Positions 1-8,601 of a DNA stretch of 64,000 nt are shown in pieces (position 1 is the stretch's first letter; every line of letters begins with the position of its first letter). The stretch covers positions 23,059 through 87,058 of the forward strand of contig NDWX01000008.1 in the NCBI GenBank assembly GCA_002855745.1, read 5' to 3'. A program made the translations under genes and the position numbers. This stretch comes from Thermofilum sp. NZ13 (lineage in GTDB: Archaea > Thermoproteota > Thermoprotei > Thermofilales > Thermofilaceae). The notes beneath the pieces are model-generated. The model made no database searches. It was not told the origin of the DNA and saw nothing but the letters and a program-made list of their open reading frames with translations.

Positions 1-1205
1 TGACCGTCTGGGGTTACATCAAGATGCCTGATGGATCTCCGGCCGCCGGAGCCTCTGTGACTGTTAAGGCTGGCTCAGTTACCGCTTCCACGACGGCAGG
101 CTCGGATGGAAAGTATCAGGTTGACCTGACGGTCCCCTCAGTCCCCGTCACGGTTACTGTCACTGCGGTGAAGGGCGAGTACAGCGGCTCGGCCTCAAAG
201 ACCGGTGAGGGCGTGATAAGGATCGACGTAGTGCTCCAGAAGGCCGCCCCGCCTCCACCTCCGCCTCCATCGAAAAAATTGACCAGACTATCTATCACCG
301 CCTACCCGGTGTCCTGCGTTCGCGGCGAAGCCGTCACGATCATCGGCAACATCACACCAGCTATGAAGGTCAGCGTCACTCTGAGCATTAAGGCTCCCAA
401 TGGCTCTAGAATTAACGTCGAGCTACAGACCGACGACAAGGGTTCGTTCAGCTACACCTTTACCCCTGATTCGGTGGGGGTTTGGGAAGCCTTCGCTAGC
501 TTCCCGGGAAACAGCGAGTATCAGGGCTCAACTAGCCCGACTGTTCAGATCGCGGTTAAGAACCCGACGCGCCTCACCCTCAGCGCTCTTGCGACTCAGC
601 CGAAGAGCGTTACCCTTGTCGGGGAACTAACACCCAGCGTGGAGGGCGCCGCGGTCTTGATCTACGTGAGCATCGATAACGGAAAGACGTGGCTCAACTA
701 TACGAGAGCTTTGACGGGTAGCGATGGGAGGTTCAGGATCATCTTAAACATCACCGTTAGCGGTAGCCTTCTCTTCAAGGCCGTGTTCCCGGGATCCGAG
801 CTTCTCGCACCAGCTGAGGCAACGGCGCTTCCTGCCATGGTGCTTTCCGAAGCTGAGGTGAGGCTGGGAGAGCAGCTGGCCAACCTGCAGAAGCAGAACC
901 AGGAGCTCAACCGCACCCTGGCCGCACTCACCGCCGAGAAGGCGAGCCTGGAGGAAAAGGTTCAAAGCATTACAAGGGAGAAGGCAGACCTGGAGAACCA
1001 GCTGCAGAGCGCGAAAAGAGACCTCGAACAGCTCAGGGGCGAGGCTGAAGGGCTCAGAAGGGAGGTTGATGCTCTGAGGACAATGACCTACGTGGGCATC
1101 CCCCTTGCCGGCGTAGCAGGTGCGGCCCTCGGCTTGATCATCGGTACGAGGCGCCGCTCTCAGGTGCAACGCCCCGTTGAACCGAAGCCAGCGCGGGGTC
1201 AATAG
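1..1205 (+). CDS. Surface protein with Ig-like domains, coiled coil and C-terminal anchor (5' partial)
   Basis: The frame is open from the first bases of the window, before the ATG at 24, so this is the 3' part of a longer gene. The visible part begins with a carboxypeptidase-regulatory-like beta domain (GYIKMPDGSPAAGASV), followed by a short proline run, two further Ig-like beta domains, a charged coiled coil (about residues 275-350 from the ATG at 24) and one hydrophobic segment (GIPLAGVAGAALGLIIG) followed by an arginine-rich tail. This order fits an extracellular protein anchored by its C-terminus with a short cytoplasmic tail. The function cannot be read from sequence; an S-layer-associated or adhesion role is inference. 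Confidence 0.75.
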   Translation, partial: TVWGYIKMPDGSPAAGASVTVKAGSVTASTTAGSDGKYQVDLTVPSVPVTVTVTAVKGEYSGSASKTGEGVIRIDVVLQKAAPPPPPPPSKKLTRLSITAYPVSCVRGEAVTIIGNITPAMKVSVTLSIKAPNGSRINVELQTDDKGSFSYTFTPDSVGVWEAFASFPGNSEYQGSTSPTVQIAVKNPTRLTLSALATQPKSVTLVGELTPSVEGAAVLIYVSIDNGKTWLNYTRALTGSDGRFRIILNITVSGSLLFKAVFPGSELLAPAEATALPAMVLSEAEVRLGEQLANLQKQNQELNRTLAALTAEKASLEEKVQSITREKADLENQLQSAKRDLEQLRGEAEGLRREVDALRTMTYVGIPLAGVAGAALGLIIGTRRRSQVQRPVEPKPARGQ

Positions 1206-1606
1206 GTAAACCTAAAAACCTTCTTCTTTACTACTTATTTTCGAAATCATTACTTTTGAGTGACTCTCTTCTCGCTAGGTGGTGGGGTGCGAGCTTCTCG
1301 GCGCTCAAATGAAATTCACCGGGGTATAGTTTAAGGAAGCTGAAAGTAGGAATAGGGGAAAATCTGCTTCATTCGAAGAGAAGTTGCCCTAGGATTTTCA
1401 AATTGTTCTTACGAAAGTGGGATGGTCGTTTTACTCATGATAGCTGGTTTGGCGCTATCAGGGGGAGATGTACACCAAGTGACAAGTCTAGGCGAAGCGT
1501 TGCTCGGGGGCAGCGGTTTACGAGTTTTACCGTTCACCGCTGTAAGGGCGTTAGGGTTGACTCAATATGATTAAAACCCGCTTGGCTCAGCAACTCTAGG
1601 TGTCGC
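1206..1606. other. Intergenic stretch, no firm gene
   Basis: AT-richer spacer between converging genes, with T-rich runs just after the surface protein that could end transcription. A 50-codon open frame (1422-1574, +) lacks a recognisable family and a clear promoter, so it was not called as a gene. Confidence 0.5.
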
Positions 1607-2035
1607 TCAACGCTTTTGAGCCGCCGGGGGAGCCTCGAGCCTCACGACCCCTCTGGGCGCGTCAAGCAGCGCGGTGAACCTGTCTAGGAGCCCTCTGCCC
1701 AGCAGGCTCCTCCTCGCGAAGACTGTGGTGTACACTTCGCAGGCCTCCCTGAACCCTCCCAGCTCGACAATGCAGCGGGAAACCCTGAGCTCCACGCGGT
1801 AGCCCCCCGCGACGAGCCCCTCGATTTTCTCGGCGTCCTCGTAGAGGTGCAGGCCCAGCCTCAGGTACTCCTCGATCGACAACAGGAGGGTCCCCGAGAA
1901 CCCTGTGTCCACCCTCGCCTCTACAGTGGTTCCCCTCCTCCCAGATGGCGTGTAGACGTTCAGCCTTACGACTGGAACGGGCGGCCTCTCGCTGCTGCTG
2001 TAGTAGCCCTCAGCTACAGCTCGACCAGGCTCCAA
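1607..2035 (-). CDS. Clan AA (retropepsin-like) aspartic protease family protein
   Basis: A 142-residue protein with the single-lobe aspartic protease signature: ARVDTGFSGTLLL with catalytic-type Asp43, and a C-terminal segment (LLGRGLLDRFTALLD) like the second conserved block of the family. Such proteins are expected to work as dimers, each giving one Asp-Thr-Gly. It starts at a TTG that overlaps the end of the upstream gene (2014-2412) by 22 bases, so the two are probably co-translated. The substrate is unknown. A conserved archaeal pairing of retropepsin-like and DUF5678-like genes is recalled from family knowledge; a toxin-antitoxin-like role for it is inference. Confidence 0.7.
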   Translation of the reverse strand: MEPGRAVAEGYYSSSERPPVPVVRLNVYTPSGRRGTTVEARVDTGFSGTLLLSIEEYLRLGLHLYEDAEKIEGLVAGGYRVELRVSRCIVELGGFREACEVYTTVFARRSLLGRGLLDRFTALLDAPRGVVRLEAPPAAQKR

Positions 2036-2412
2036 CCCAGTTCCACCTCCCTCTTCCCCACTTTGCGGATCAGTCGCTCGATGACCCCGTGCCTGGCTCC
2101 TGATGCCTCCACCGCCTTGGCCGCCTCCTCAAGGTTGTCGAACACTCCGAGTAGCCTCCCGCCGGCGAAGGCCGCGTAGCGCCCCTCGTGCTCCGCGAGT
2201 AACCTTTCGCGCGCTTCCTCGAAGGCCCTCCTGTTCAGCTCGGCCTCCCTCTCGATGTCCTCCAGCTCCCGGAGGACTTCGGGCTTTATGCTCAGCCAAA
2301 GCCTGAGGGCTTCCTCGAAGGCGTCCCTCACCCTTATCCCCCTCAGTGTCGCGACAGCCTTGACTCTCCTGTATAGCTCCTCGTCTAAGCCCCTAACGGC
2401 TACTACACCCAC
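2014..2412 (-). CDS. DUF5678-like protein with N-terminal RHH-like segment
   Basis: About 132 residues. The N-terminus (GLDEELYRRVKAVATLRGIRVRDAFEEALRLWL) resembles a ribbon-helix-helix DNA-binding or antitoxin segment. After a charged helix the C-terminal half (EGRYAAFAGGRLLGVFDNLEEAAKAV) resembles DUF5678. The GTG at 2412 is chosen over the longer frame because a TATA-like sequence (ctttataaac on the minus strand, about 2436-2444) lies about 28 bases upstream, giving a leaderless mRNA. It precedes and overlaps the retropepsin-like gene. An antitoxin or regulator role is inferred from layout only. Confidence 0.6.
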   Translation of the reverse strand: MGVVAVRGLDEELYRRVKAVATLRGIRVRDAFEEALRLWLSIKPEVLRELEDIEREAELNRRAFEEARERLLAEHEGRYAAFAGGRLLGVFDNLEEAAKAVEASGARHGVIERLIRKVGKREVELGWSLVEL

Positions 2413-2724
2413 AATAGCTGTGTAACTGCTCAAGTTTATAAAGTTTACATGTTTACATCTTCCTTTCACGGCAGGGCAGGGTCTCGAGTATTTGCATAGG
2501 TTGAGTCCAGCCGCGTGCCTCAAATTGACCGGTGACTTTTCTTTGAAAAACTATAGCGTGCCTTTAATGTTCGGGCGCGTGAGCCTTCAGCACGTAACGC
2601 CCCCATTACTATTTCAGTATGCGTATCGCACTGTCCAATAGGTGAGGTCTCAGTATTGGCGCGGACCTATCCCCTATTCGTACTGCTCAACCTCTCCGAG
2701 CTTAACCTTGTGTCGGAGGCTTTT

Positions 2725-2976
2725 TTATGCTCTCGATATATGGCTAATATACAGGATCACAACATTGTTTTCTTCAAAGAGAACTGTGAAGAAGATCCCG
2801 TAGTCTCCGACTCTTCTTCTGAACACTCCTTTTAAGCCTTTAACAGGTCTGATGTCTCCTGTGAAGGGGTTTGTTTCCATCTCTTTTAGAGCTTCTGTTA
2901 TTCTTTTCTTAGTTTCTGGACTTAGACCACTTAGCTCCTTGAAGACTTTTCTATGGACAATCACTTTAAATAATCT
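2725..2976 (-). CDS. RelE/ParE-superfamily toxin
   Basis: About 83 residues from the ATG at 2976: MRLFKVIVHRKVFKELSGL at the start, an alpha-helical middle (SPETKKRITEALKEM), then the RelE-fold strands (GVFRRRVGDYGIFFTVLFEE, VVILYISH). RelE-family toxins are ribosome-dependent mRNA interferases; ParE members poison gyrase, and sequence alone does not separate them here. It overlaps the end of the antitoxin gene by 11 bases, typical of a co-translated pair. The locus is clearly AT-richer than the neighbouring housekeeping genes, consistent with transfer. Confidence 0.8.
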   Translation of the reverse strand, partial: RLFKVIVHRKVFKELSGLSPETKKRITEALKEMETNPFTGDIRPVKGLKGVFRRRVGDYGIFFTVLFEENNVVILYISHISRA

Positions 2977-3154
2977 CATCGAGATCCATGAAGGCCCCTT
3001 TTTGTCCTTTGAGAAAGTCATCCAACCTAGACTTTATCTCCTCGACTTCCTCCTCAGATAGCTCCTCACCCTCTATCATCATAACGCTAACTGCTTTCGC
3101 AAGTATCGCTAATTTTCTCTCAAGCTCTGTTACTCGGGCTTCGATGCTGGACAT
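2966..3154 (-). CDS. Small antitoxin partner of the RelE-type toxin
   Basis: A 62-residue, strongly charged helical protein (SSIEARVTELERKLAILAKAV, then EGEELSEEEVEEIKSRLDDFL) lying immediately upstream of, and overlapping, the RelE-type toxin. Size, acidity and order match a type II antitoxin. No DNA-binding domain is obvious, but a 10-bp palindrome overlaps its start codon. The antitoxin family is not recognised with certainty. Confidence 0.7.
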   Translation of the reverse strand: MSSIEARVTELERKLAILAKAVSVMMIEGEELSEEEVEEIKSRLDDFLKGQKGAFMDLDEII

Positions 3155-3160
3155 TAATGT
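3151..3160. promoter_or_regulatory. Palindrome at the RelE-type operon start
   Basis: The perfect palindrome acattaatgt covers the ATG of the antitoxin gene (minus strand). A TATA-like element (tttaaatttta, about 3184-3192) lies about 30 bases upstream. The position suits an autoregulatory operator at the transcription start; this is inference. Confidence 0.4.
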
Positions 3161-3728
3161 GTCCGAGAGATATTGCTTCCAGTAAAATTTAAACCTTTCC
3201 CTAAGACCAATGCAGAGTAAGACTGTTCAGGCTTGCATGGGCCTTCCACACCCGCTGTGTGGAAAAGCTTGCTCTGAGTAGCAGAGCACCTCCAAGCTTG
3301 GAACGATGAGAAAATGCAGGGGGCCGGAGGTATTTCCTCCCCGAACACTGCTACCTCGCTTCTTGCAAGAAAACGGCCGATGAGCATTCGAGAAGCCGAT
3401 TAAACAACGCGCTGTACTGAGTTCTCGCGGTGTTTCGAGCTTGACTCAGATGTTTTCGGCGTAGGTTTATGTCTACGTGTAGCGACAGTCTTAGGTTTCA
3501 CCCAAACGGCGCATCCGGGTAAAGCTAGGCACATGTGCTTGGGGCTCAGGGGAGCATCATCGCCGGAATCCTCCTTTTCCCGTTTTAAAAATGAGAGGGC
3601 CAGTAGAACAGCACGCGTCCCGAACTTCACCGGTGCGCTCCGCACCACAACCCCTTCCCACTCAACGTGCAGTTTCACGAGGGTGAGAGGCCGAAATCCG
3701 AGAGGCATAGGGCATAAATCAAATAAGT
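3155..3728. other. Intergenic stretch between toxin-antitoxin pair and tyrS
   Basis: 574 bases without a convincing gene. Two minus-strand open frames (3154-3387 and 3400-3708) lack recognisable domains. They may be remnants of a mobile element, but no terminal repeats or zinc-finger motif could be found. The last 30 bases hold an AT-rich promoter-like segment (gcataaatcaaataag) for tyrS. Confidence 0.4.
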
Positions 3729-4892
3729 ATGGCTCCTAATCTACGGCAGGGGTCCTGCTTGGACGCTGACCTCTTGGTTGAGATGGCCTTGAGGGAGCCG
3801 ACGGAGGAGCTCCTCACGCCCGAGAGGCTCCGCGAGCTGGCTGAGCGGGGTGAGAGGCTTGTCCACTACATCGGCTTCGAGGTCTCGGGCTTCGTCCACC
3901 TGGGGACGGGCCTGATCTCGATGCAGAAGGTCGCCGACCTTCAGCGGGCTGGCGTGGAGACGCAGGTCTTCCTGGCGGACTACCACAGCTGGATCAACAA
4001 GAAGCTGGGAGGCGACCTGTCGACGATCAGGCGCGTCGCCGGCGGCTACTTCAAGGAGGCCCTCAGGGTTTCCCTGAGGATCGCCGGGGGCGACCCGGAT
4101 AGGACGCGCTTCCTGATGGGCAGCGAGGTTTACGAGAAGCTCGGCCTCGACTACTTTACGAGCGTCGTGAAGGTGTCCATGGAGACGACGCTGTCAAGGG
4201 TCAGGAGGTCGATAACCATCCTGGGGCGGAAGGAGGCTGAGGCCCTCAGCTTCGCCCAGCTGCTCTATGTGCCGATGCAGGTCGCCGACATCTTCTCCCT
4301 TGGGGTGAACGTGGCGCACGGGGGGATGGATCAGAGGAAGGCCCACGTGATAGCGATAGACATCGGTGAGAAGGCTTTCGGGTACAAGCCCGTGGCGCTC
4401 CACCACCACCTCCTCCCGGGGCTCAGCCTGGATCAGGAGGCCTGGAAGAGGCTCGTGGAGGCGAAGAGCTCGGGCAACAAGGAGGAGTTCACCGGCATCC
4501 TAGCTGATGTGAAGATGTCCAAGTCCAAGCCGGAGACGGCGATCTTCATACACGAATCAGAGGAGGAGGTTAGGAGGAAGATCATGCAAGCCTTCTGCCC
4601 CGCGGGCGAGGTCGAGCTCAACCCCATCCTGGAGATCGCGCGCTACATAATCTTCAGGGACAGGAGCGAGCCCTTCGAGGTCATCAACAAGAAGACAGGC
4701 GAGAGGCTCGTGTTCAGCAGTTACCGTGAACTCGAGGAGAAGTTCAGGGAGCGGAAGGTCCACCCGCTCGATTTCAAGGCGGCCGTCGCGGAGGAGCTCG
4801 CCAGGATCCTGGAGCCCGCCCGGAAGCACTTCACAGAGGGGCCGGGCAGGAGCTTCCTCGAGGACCTCCGGGAGATAAGGATCACCAGGTGA
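3729..4892 (+). CDS. tyrS: Tyrosyl-tRNA synthetase
   Basis: 387 residues, normal for the archaeal/eukaryotic TyrRS type. This class I synthetase charges tRNA-Tyr with tyrosine using ATP. The HIGH-type motif reads HLGTG (residues 57-61) and the KMSKS loop is intact (DVKMSKSKPETAIF, about residue 260). The YHSWINKK segment, the HGGMDQRK block with the tyrosine-binding region and the anticodon-binding C-terminus are all present. It is followed after 6 bases by the YbaK-type deacylase gene, giving a plausible translation-quality operon. Confidence 0.97.
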   Translation: MAPNLRQGSCLDADLLVEMALREPTEELLTPERLRELAERGERLVHYIGFEVSGFVHLGTGLISMQKVADLQRAGVETQVFLADYHSWINKKLGGDLSTIRRVAGGYFKEALRVSLRIAGGDPDRTRFLMGSEVYEKLGLDYFTSVVKVSMETTLSRVRRSITILGRKEAEALSFAQLLYVPMQVADIFSLGVNVAHGGMDQRKAHVIAIDIGEKAFGYKPVALHHHLLPGLSLDQEAWKRLVEAKSSGNKEEFTGILADVKMSKSKPETAIFIHESEEEVRRKIMQAFCPAGEVELNPILEIARYIIFRDRSEPFEVINKKTGERLVFSSYRELEEKFRERKVHPLDFKAAVAEELARILEPARKHFTEGPGRSFLEDLREIRITR

Positions 4893-4898
4893 ACCCCC

Positions 4899-5363
4899 TT
4901 GCTCGGCCCCAGCCACCTGGAGGAGTTCCTCAGGTCCCGGGGGATCCCCTACAGGCTCGTTGAGGTAGGCGCGGCGGCGACCTCGGACGACGCGTCGATG
5001 AGTCTCGGCGTCGAGAAGTCCCAGATAGCCAAAACGGTCGTCTTCGTCTCGGACGGCGGCGAAACCGTCTTGGTTGTCGTGCGGGCAGACCGCAGGGTGG
5101 ATCAGGCTAGGCTCGCTAAGCTACTAGGCTACAGGAGGCTGAGGCTCGCAAGGCCCGAGGAGGTTGCGGAGAGCACCGGCTACCCTCCGGGAGGCGTCCC
5201 TCCCCTCGGGCACCTCAGGGAGCTTCCAGTGATCCTGGACTCGGAGATCGCTGGAGGCGAGTACTGGTGCGGGGGCGGGGACGAGAGGCACCTCCTGCTC
5301 CTGGACTTCAGGATGATAACAGGGCCAGGCTTTAAAGTGATGGATGTCCCCAAGAAGCGGTGA
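4899..5363 (+). CDS. YbaK/ProX-type aminoacyl-tRNA deacylase
   Basis: 154 residues from a TTG 6 bases after tyrS. It shows the YbaK/EbsC fold: LEEFLRSRGIPYRLVE at the start, the conserved SQIAKTVVF and VVVRADRRVDQARLAKLLG blocks, and the PPLGH segment. Family members hydrolyse mis-acylated tRNAs such as Cys-tRNA-Pro or Ala-tRNA-Pro in trans. The coupling with tyrS fits a proofreading role; the exact substrate is not determinable here. Confidence 0.88.
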   Translation: MLGPSHLEEFLRSRGIPYRLVEVGAAATSDDASMSLGVEKSQIAKTVVFVSDGGETVLVVVRADRRVDQARLAKLLGYRRLRLARPEEVAESTGYPPGGVPPLGHLRELPVILDSEIAGGEYWCGGGDERHLLLLDFRMITGPGFKVMDVPKKR

Positions 5364-5409
5364 GCATTATAACCAATATTGTAGTATAGTGTTGTGGAGG
5401 CGTGTCCGT

Positions 5410-5799
5410 ATGAGAAGGGTGTCTGTCACTCTCCCCGATGAGATCTACAAGGCCCTCGAGGAGCTCGAGGCTAAGACGCGGATCGCGAACAGGTCCAGGC
5501 TCGTGGGAGACGCGGTCATGCTTCTCTACAACCAGACCCTTGAGGACGACGCGGTTTACGCTGGAGGCCTTGTGGTCGTCTACGACCACTCGAGGGGCGA
5601 GACGGTCTACGGGGTAGTGGACGCTCAGCACGACTACACGGACCTAGTTAGGGGGAGCATCCACGTCCACTTAACGGAGGAGAAGTGCGTCGAGGTCATC
5701 GCGGTCCAGGGTAAGGGGGCTGAGATCAAGGAGCTGGCTTCCAGGCTGAGAAGGGTGAGCGGCGTCATCACAGTCCAGCACAGCCTGGTGAGGCTCTAG
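5410..5799 (+). CDS. NikR/CopG-type transcriptional regulator with ACT-like domain
   Basis: About 129 residues. The N-terminal ribbon-helix-helix (RRVSVTLPDEIYKALEELEA, SRLVGDAVM) is followed by an ACT-like ligand domain with histidines and a cysteine in the order of the NikR metal site (YDHSRG, HDYTDLV, SIHVHLTEEKCVEVI). NikR-type proteins repress nickel-uptake genes when nickel-bound. The ATG at 5410 is preferred to the longer frame because the protein then begins at the RHH strand. A caatattg palindrome at 5374-5381 lies upstream and could be part of an operator. No nickel transporter is nearby. Confidence 0.8.
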   Translation: MRRVSVTLPDEIYKALEELEAKTRIANRSRLVGDAVMLLYNQTLEDDAVYAGGLVVVYDHSRGETVYGVVDAQHDYTDLVRGSIHVHLTEEKCVEVIAVQGKGAEIKELASRLRRVSGVITVQHSLVRL

Positions 5800-7073
5800 A
5801 TTATGCAGTGGGCTAGGCCGGCGCTGTAAACGCACTCGCTGCACCCCACCTCGTTGCCGTAGCAGTCGTACTCGTTGCTGTCGATGAACCAGCACTTCCT
5901 CGTCGCGAACGGGCAGTCCGCGCACCAGGGCACCCCCGCGGGGAGGTTCTTCCTCACCTTGCGGAAGTGCACGTACCTGGGGCTGTTCCACACCTCCTCG
6001 ATGCTCTGGGACGCGACGCTACCGAAGCGCACAGTTCTCACGTTCTTCTCGTGAAGGTTTGTGTAGAGGGGGTGCTCGTAGGCGAGGTCCATGCAAGGCG
6101 CGACGCTGCCGTCCCAGAGTATCATCATCGCGTTCTCGTCGATGTAGGGGCAGCTCCGCCTGAGCGAGTCCGCGTAGACGCTGGGCAGCTTTGCCTCCAG
6201 GCCATAGGTCCTAGCGACCTCTCTGGCCTCCTCTATGTACTCCTCGACCTCCCGGAGCAGCCGCTCGCGCTGTAGCGCGTCCCGCGCGATGTCCGCGTTC
6301 ACGCTGTAGCCCTTGGCCGCGATCTTCTCGACGAGCTGGAGGTACAGCCTCTGCTTCCCGGAGCTTGAGTACGTGTAGTGGGCCAGCAGGCTGTCGTATA
6401 TCGCCTCCCTCGCGAGGCTGTCCAGCCTCCCGCCCGTCTCCTTGAAGAACTCTACCGCCTCCCTGCTCGCGGTGCTGTAGACAGCCTCACCGGCGAGGGC
6501 CGGGTGGTACGGCACCATGTGGGATACGACGATGAAGTCCAGGTTTAGCTCCCCAGCGCGCCTCACGATCTCTGGGAGCATCCTGTAGTTGCGCCTCATC
6601 AGCACCACGGCCACTCCGGCCCTGGCCGAGTACTCCTCCTTGGCCTTCGCCGCCTCCCTGAGGTTGCCCAGGACGTCGTAGCGCTGGGCGCCGACTCGTA
6701 TCTCGCTCAGCGGCTTAAGGTCGGGAGCGTCCACGCTGAACGCGACCTGGTCGGCCCCGGCCTCGAAGACCCGCCTGGCTGTGGAGCGGTCCATCAGCGT
6801 GCCGTTCGTGACGAAGTGGATGAACACGCCGTCCCCCATTTTCTCCCTGGCGTAGGCCAGGAGGTCGATGAACCTGGGGTGGTTTAGGGGCTCGCCGAAG
6901 CCGTAGAGGGCCAGCCTCCTGACCCGCCCGGCGGCCTCGTCCACAACCTTGCGGAATAGCTCGAAGCTCATGTGCCCGAACGACGCCTGGCGCCAGGTCC
7001 TCCTGACGCACATGACGCAGGAAAGGTTACAGGTGTTCGTGGGCTCGACCTGCAGGACTTCCGGAAAGCTCAT
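5796..7073 (-). CDS. Radical SAM enzyme with SPASM-like C-terminus
   Basis: 425 residues from the ATG at 7073. The radical SAM cluster motif CNLSCVMC (Cys15, 19, 22) is followed by the GFGEPLNH glycine-rich block and a TIM-barrel-like core. The C-terminus carries several cysteines (SCPYID, PCMD, WCADCP, KCWF, YDCYGN, CSECVYSAGLAHC) typical of auxiliary Fe-S clusters. The tail resembles the cofactor-modifying proteins near tungsten aldehyde:ferredoxin oxidoreductases, but no such oxidoreductase is in the window, so the substrate is open. The 7073 start sits about 25 bases after a TATA box (catatattc, about 7095-7103). Confidence 0.85.
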   Translation of the reverse strand: MSFPEVLQVEPTNTCNLSCVMCVRRTWRQASFGHMSFELFRKVVDEAAGRVRRLALYGFGEPLNHPRFIDLLAYAREKMGDGVFIHFVTNGTLMDRSTARRVFEAGADQVAFSVDAPDLKPLSEIRVGAQRYDVLGNLREAAKAKEEYSARAGVAVVLMRRNYRMLPEIVRRAGELNLDFIVVSHMVPYHPALAGEAVYSTASREAVEFFKETGGRLDSLAREAIYDSLLAHYTYSSSGKQRLYLQLVEKIAAKGYSVNADIARDALQRERLLREVEEYIEEAREVARTYGLEAKLPSVYADSLRRSCPYIDENAMMILWDGSVAPCMDLAYEHPLYTNLHEKNVRTVRFGSVASQSIEEVWNSPRYVHFRKVRKNLPAGVPWCADCPFATRKCWFIDSNEYDCYGNEVGCSECVYSAGLAHCII

Positions 7074-7203
7074 TGCTACCACTCCCCCGAAGCCGAATAT
7101 ATGCGTATCCCCTCCGTATGCGGGGAATCCGCGGCTCGGGCTCCTAGGTCACCTCATACCCGTCTCTGCTCGTCTGCGTCTGGTGCGGCCTAGCCCCCTC
7201 TAA

Positions 7204-7211
7204 GCTTTTAA
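7204..7211 (+). promoter_or_regulatory. TATA box of the methyltransferase gene
   Basis: cttttaaa begins 30 bases before the ATG at 7234. This is the spacing expected for a leaderless archaeal transcript. Confidence 0.5.
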
Positions 7212-7233
7212 ACCGCGGGGCGTTTCGTGGACA

Positions 7234-7770
7234 ATGCCTGTAAGGCTGCTCCGGGACGAGCTGCGTGAGCTGTACTCCACGTACATCGAGGAGCTTAAAC
7301 CAGCCGTCGTAGTCGACGTGGGCACAGGCCTGGGGGAGAGCCTGCGAGCGCTGGTCGAAGCCTCGGGGAGTAAAGCCAGCGTCTTGACGATCGACGTGGA
7401 CTGCTCCACGCTCCAGAGGGCGAGGGCCGTCACCCATCACGCGTACGAGCGGGGAGCGGTAGACCTGATGTGCGCCGACGCCCACAAGCTCCCCCTTCGC
7501 GGCGAATCCGTTAAGCTCCTGGCGACGGTCGCCATGCTGCACCACCTCGCCGACGCGGAGGCGTTCGTGGAGGGCTGTGCTCGCGTCCTAGCCCGAGGCG
7601 GAGTAGCCGTGATCGTGGACTGGACACCCGGCTCAAGGCTCTCCCCGCACCCGCCTTCGGAGCACAGGGAGGCTCTCGCCAAGCTCAAGCGGCTTCTGCC
7701 GGAGTACCTCAAGCTCGAGGACCTCAGGGTCTACAAGGACTACTTCATAGCCGTCGGCGCGAAGCCCTAG
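7234..7770 (+). CDS. Class I SAM-dependent methyltransferase
   Basis: 178 residues with the Rossmann methyltransferase motifs in order: motif I VVDVGTGLGESLRAL, the acidic end of strand 2 (LTIDVD), motif II around LMCADAHKLPLRG, and ATVAMLHHL, then FVEGCARVLARGGVAVIVDW. The substrate cannot be assigned. It converges on the DUF4349-type gene, whose stop lies 26 bases inside this gene's 3' end. Confidence 0.85.
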   Translation: MPVRLLRDELRELYSTYIEELKPAVVVDVGTGLGESLRALVEASGSKASVLTIDVDCSTLQRARAVTHHAYERGAVDLMCADAHKLPLRGESVKLLATVAMLHHLADAEAFVEGCARVLARGGVAVIVDWTPGSRLSPHPPSEHREALAKLKRLLPEYLKLEDLRVYKDYFIAVGAKP

Positions 7771-8601
7771 CCTTCACCAGGGCTCGGTAAGCGAGGTACA
7801 CGGCCGCGGCGAGCACCGCTAGGGGAAGTAGCCCTATCAGCCCGGCGATGATAAGGGATACCACTAGCACAGCGAAAGCCACACCGCTCCGCACAGCCCC
7901 CACTACGTCCAGCGCGGGCCACTCCACAGGCTTCGAGGAGGGCTTAAACGTGACCGTTACGGTCGCGTAAACCACGCTGCGCTCCAGGTTCCGCAACTGC
8001 GCGTCATAGAACTCGATCTGGTACCGCACGTACGAGAGCCTGTCCTCAACCTGGAGTACATCGGATACGCTTGACGCCTTGTCGAGAAGCTGGAGCAGCC
8101 CCTCCCCCTCGGCCCTAAGGTTCCTCAGCCTGGCGGAGAGGTCTACCCACTGGTCCGTCACGTCCAAGGCCCTCTCCACCACCCTGTCGACCCTACCTAG
8201 CCCTGAGAGCGCGTCGAGCGCCCTCCCGTAGTTCGAGGCCGGCACCTTAAGGGTCACAGTGGCGCTTCCACCGCCGCTAGCCTCGAGCTGCACCGAGGCG
8301 ACGTACCCTCCTATCTCCCCGGCCAGCGATTTGGCCCTGGTGACAGCCAGCGACACGTTCTCCACCGAGACCTCGACCTCCGCCGAGTAGGTTATGTTCC
8401 TCTGCGAAACCGACGGGGTTGAAGCCGCGGCGCTGGGAGCCGCAGGTTTAACGGTTGTTTGCTGCGCCGCCTCTTTAAGAGGTAGCGTTGAGGCCTGCTG
8501 GGAAACGTAGTCGCCGGGTTAGGGGCTAGGAGGAGGTATAGCGTTGCCGCAAGGAGAAAAGCGGCCAACAAGGCTGAAGCGACCAGTACTCGGCGTCTCA
8601 C
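7745..8601 (-). pseudogene. DUF4349-type membrane protein, broken by an apparent frameshift
   Basis: A signal-peptide-like start (GTG at 8601, RRRVLVASALLAAFLLAATLYLLLAP) and a DUF4349-like body lie in different frames. Joining them near 8510-8520 restores a continuous protein: after LLLAPNP the second frame reads GDYVSQQAS, then an Ala/Thr/Ser/Pro linker, NITYSAEVEVSVENV, a coiled-coil-rich periplasm-side domain and a C-terminal membrane segment (AFAVLVVSLIIAGLIGLLPLA) with a basic tail. One missing C in the CCC run would explain the break. DUF4349 proteins are membrane anchored with unknown function. Whether the gene is truly dead or the sequence is wrong cannot be told here. Confidence 0.65.

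Noticed and set aside
1422..1574. A 50-codon plus-strand frame as a small gene
   Set aside because: No promoter, ribosome-binding site or family resemblance.
3380..3440. ccgatga ... ccga ... ctga as another C/D box sRNA
   Set aside because: No C' box at the required position and the second spacing is wrong.
3154..3708. Two minus-strand open frames as a decayed TnpB-type transposon
   Set aside because: No zinc-finger cysteines, RuvC motifs or terminal structures could be found; left as unexplained spacer.
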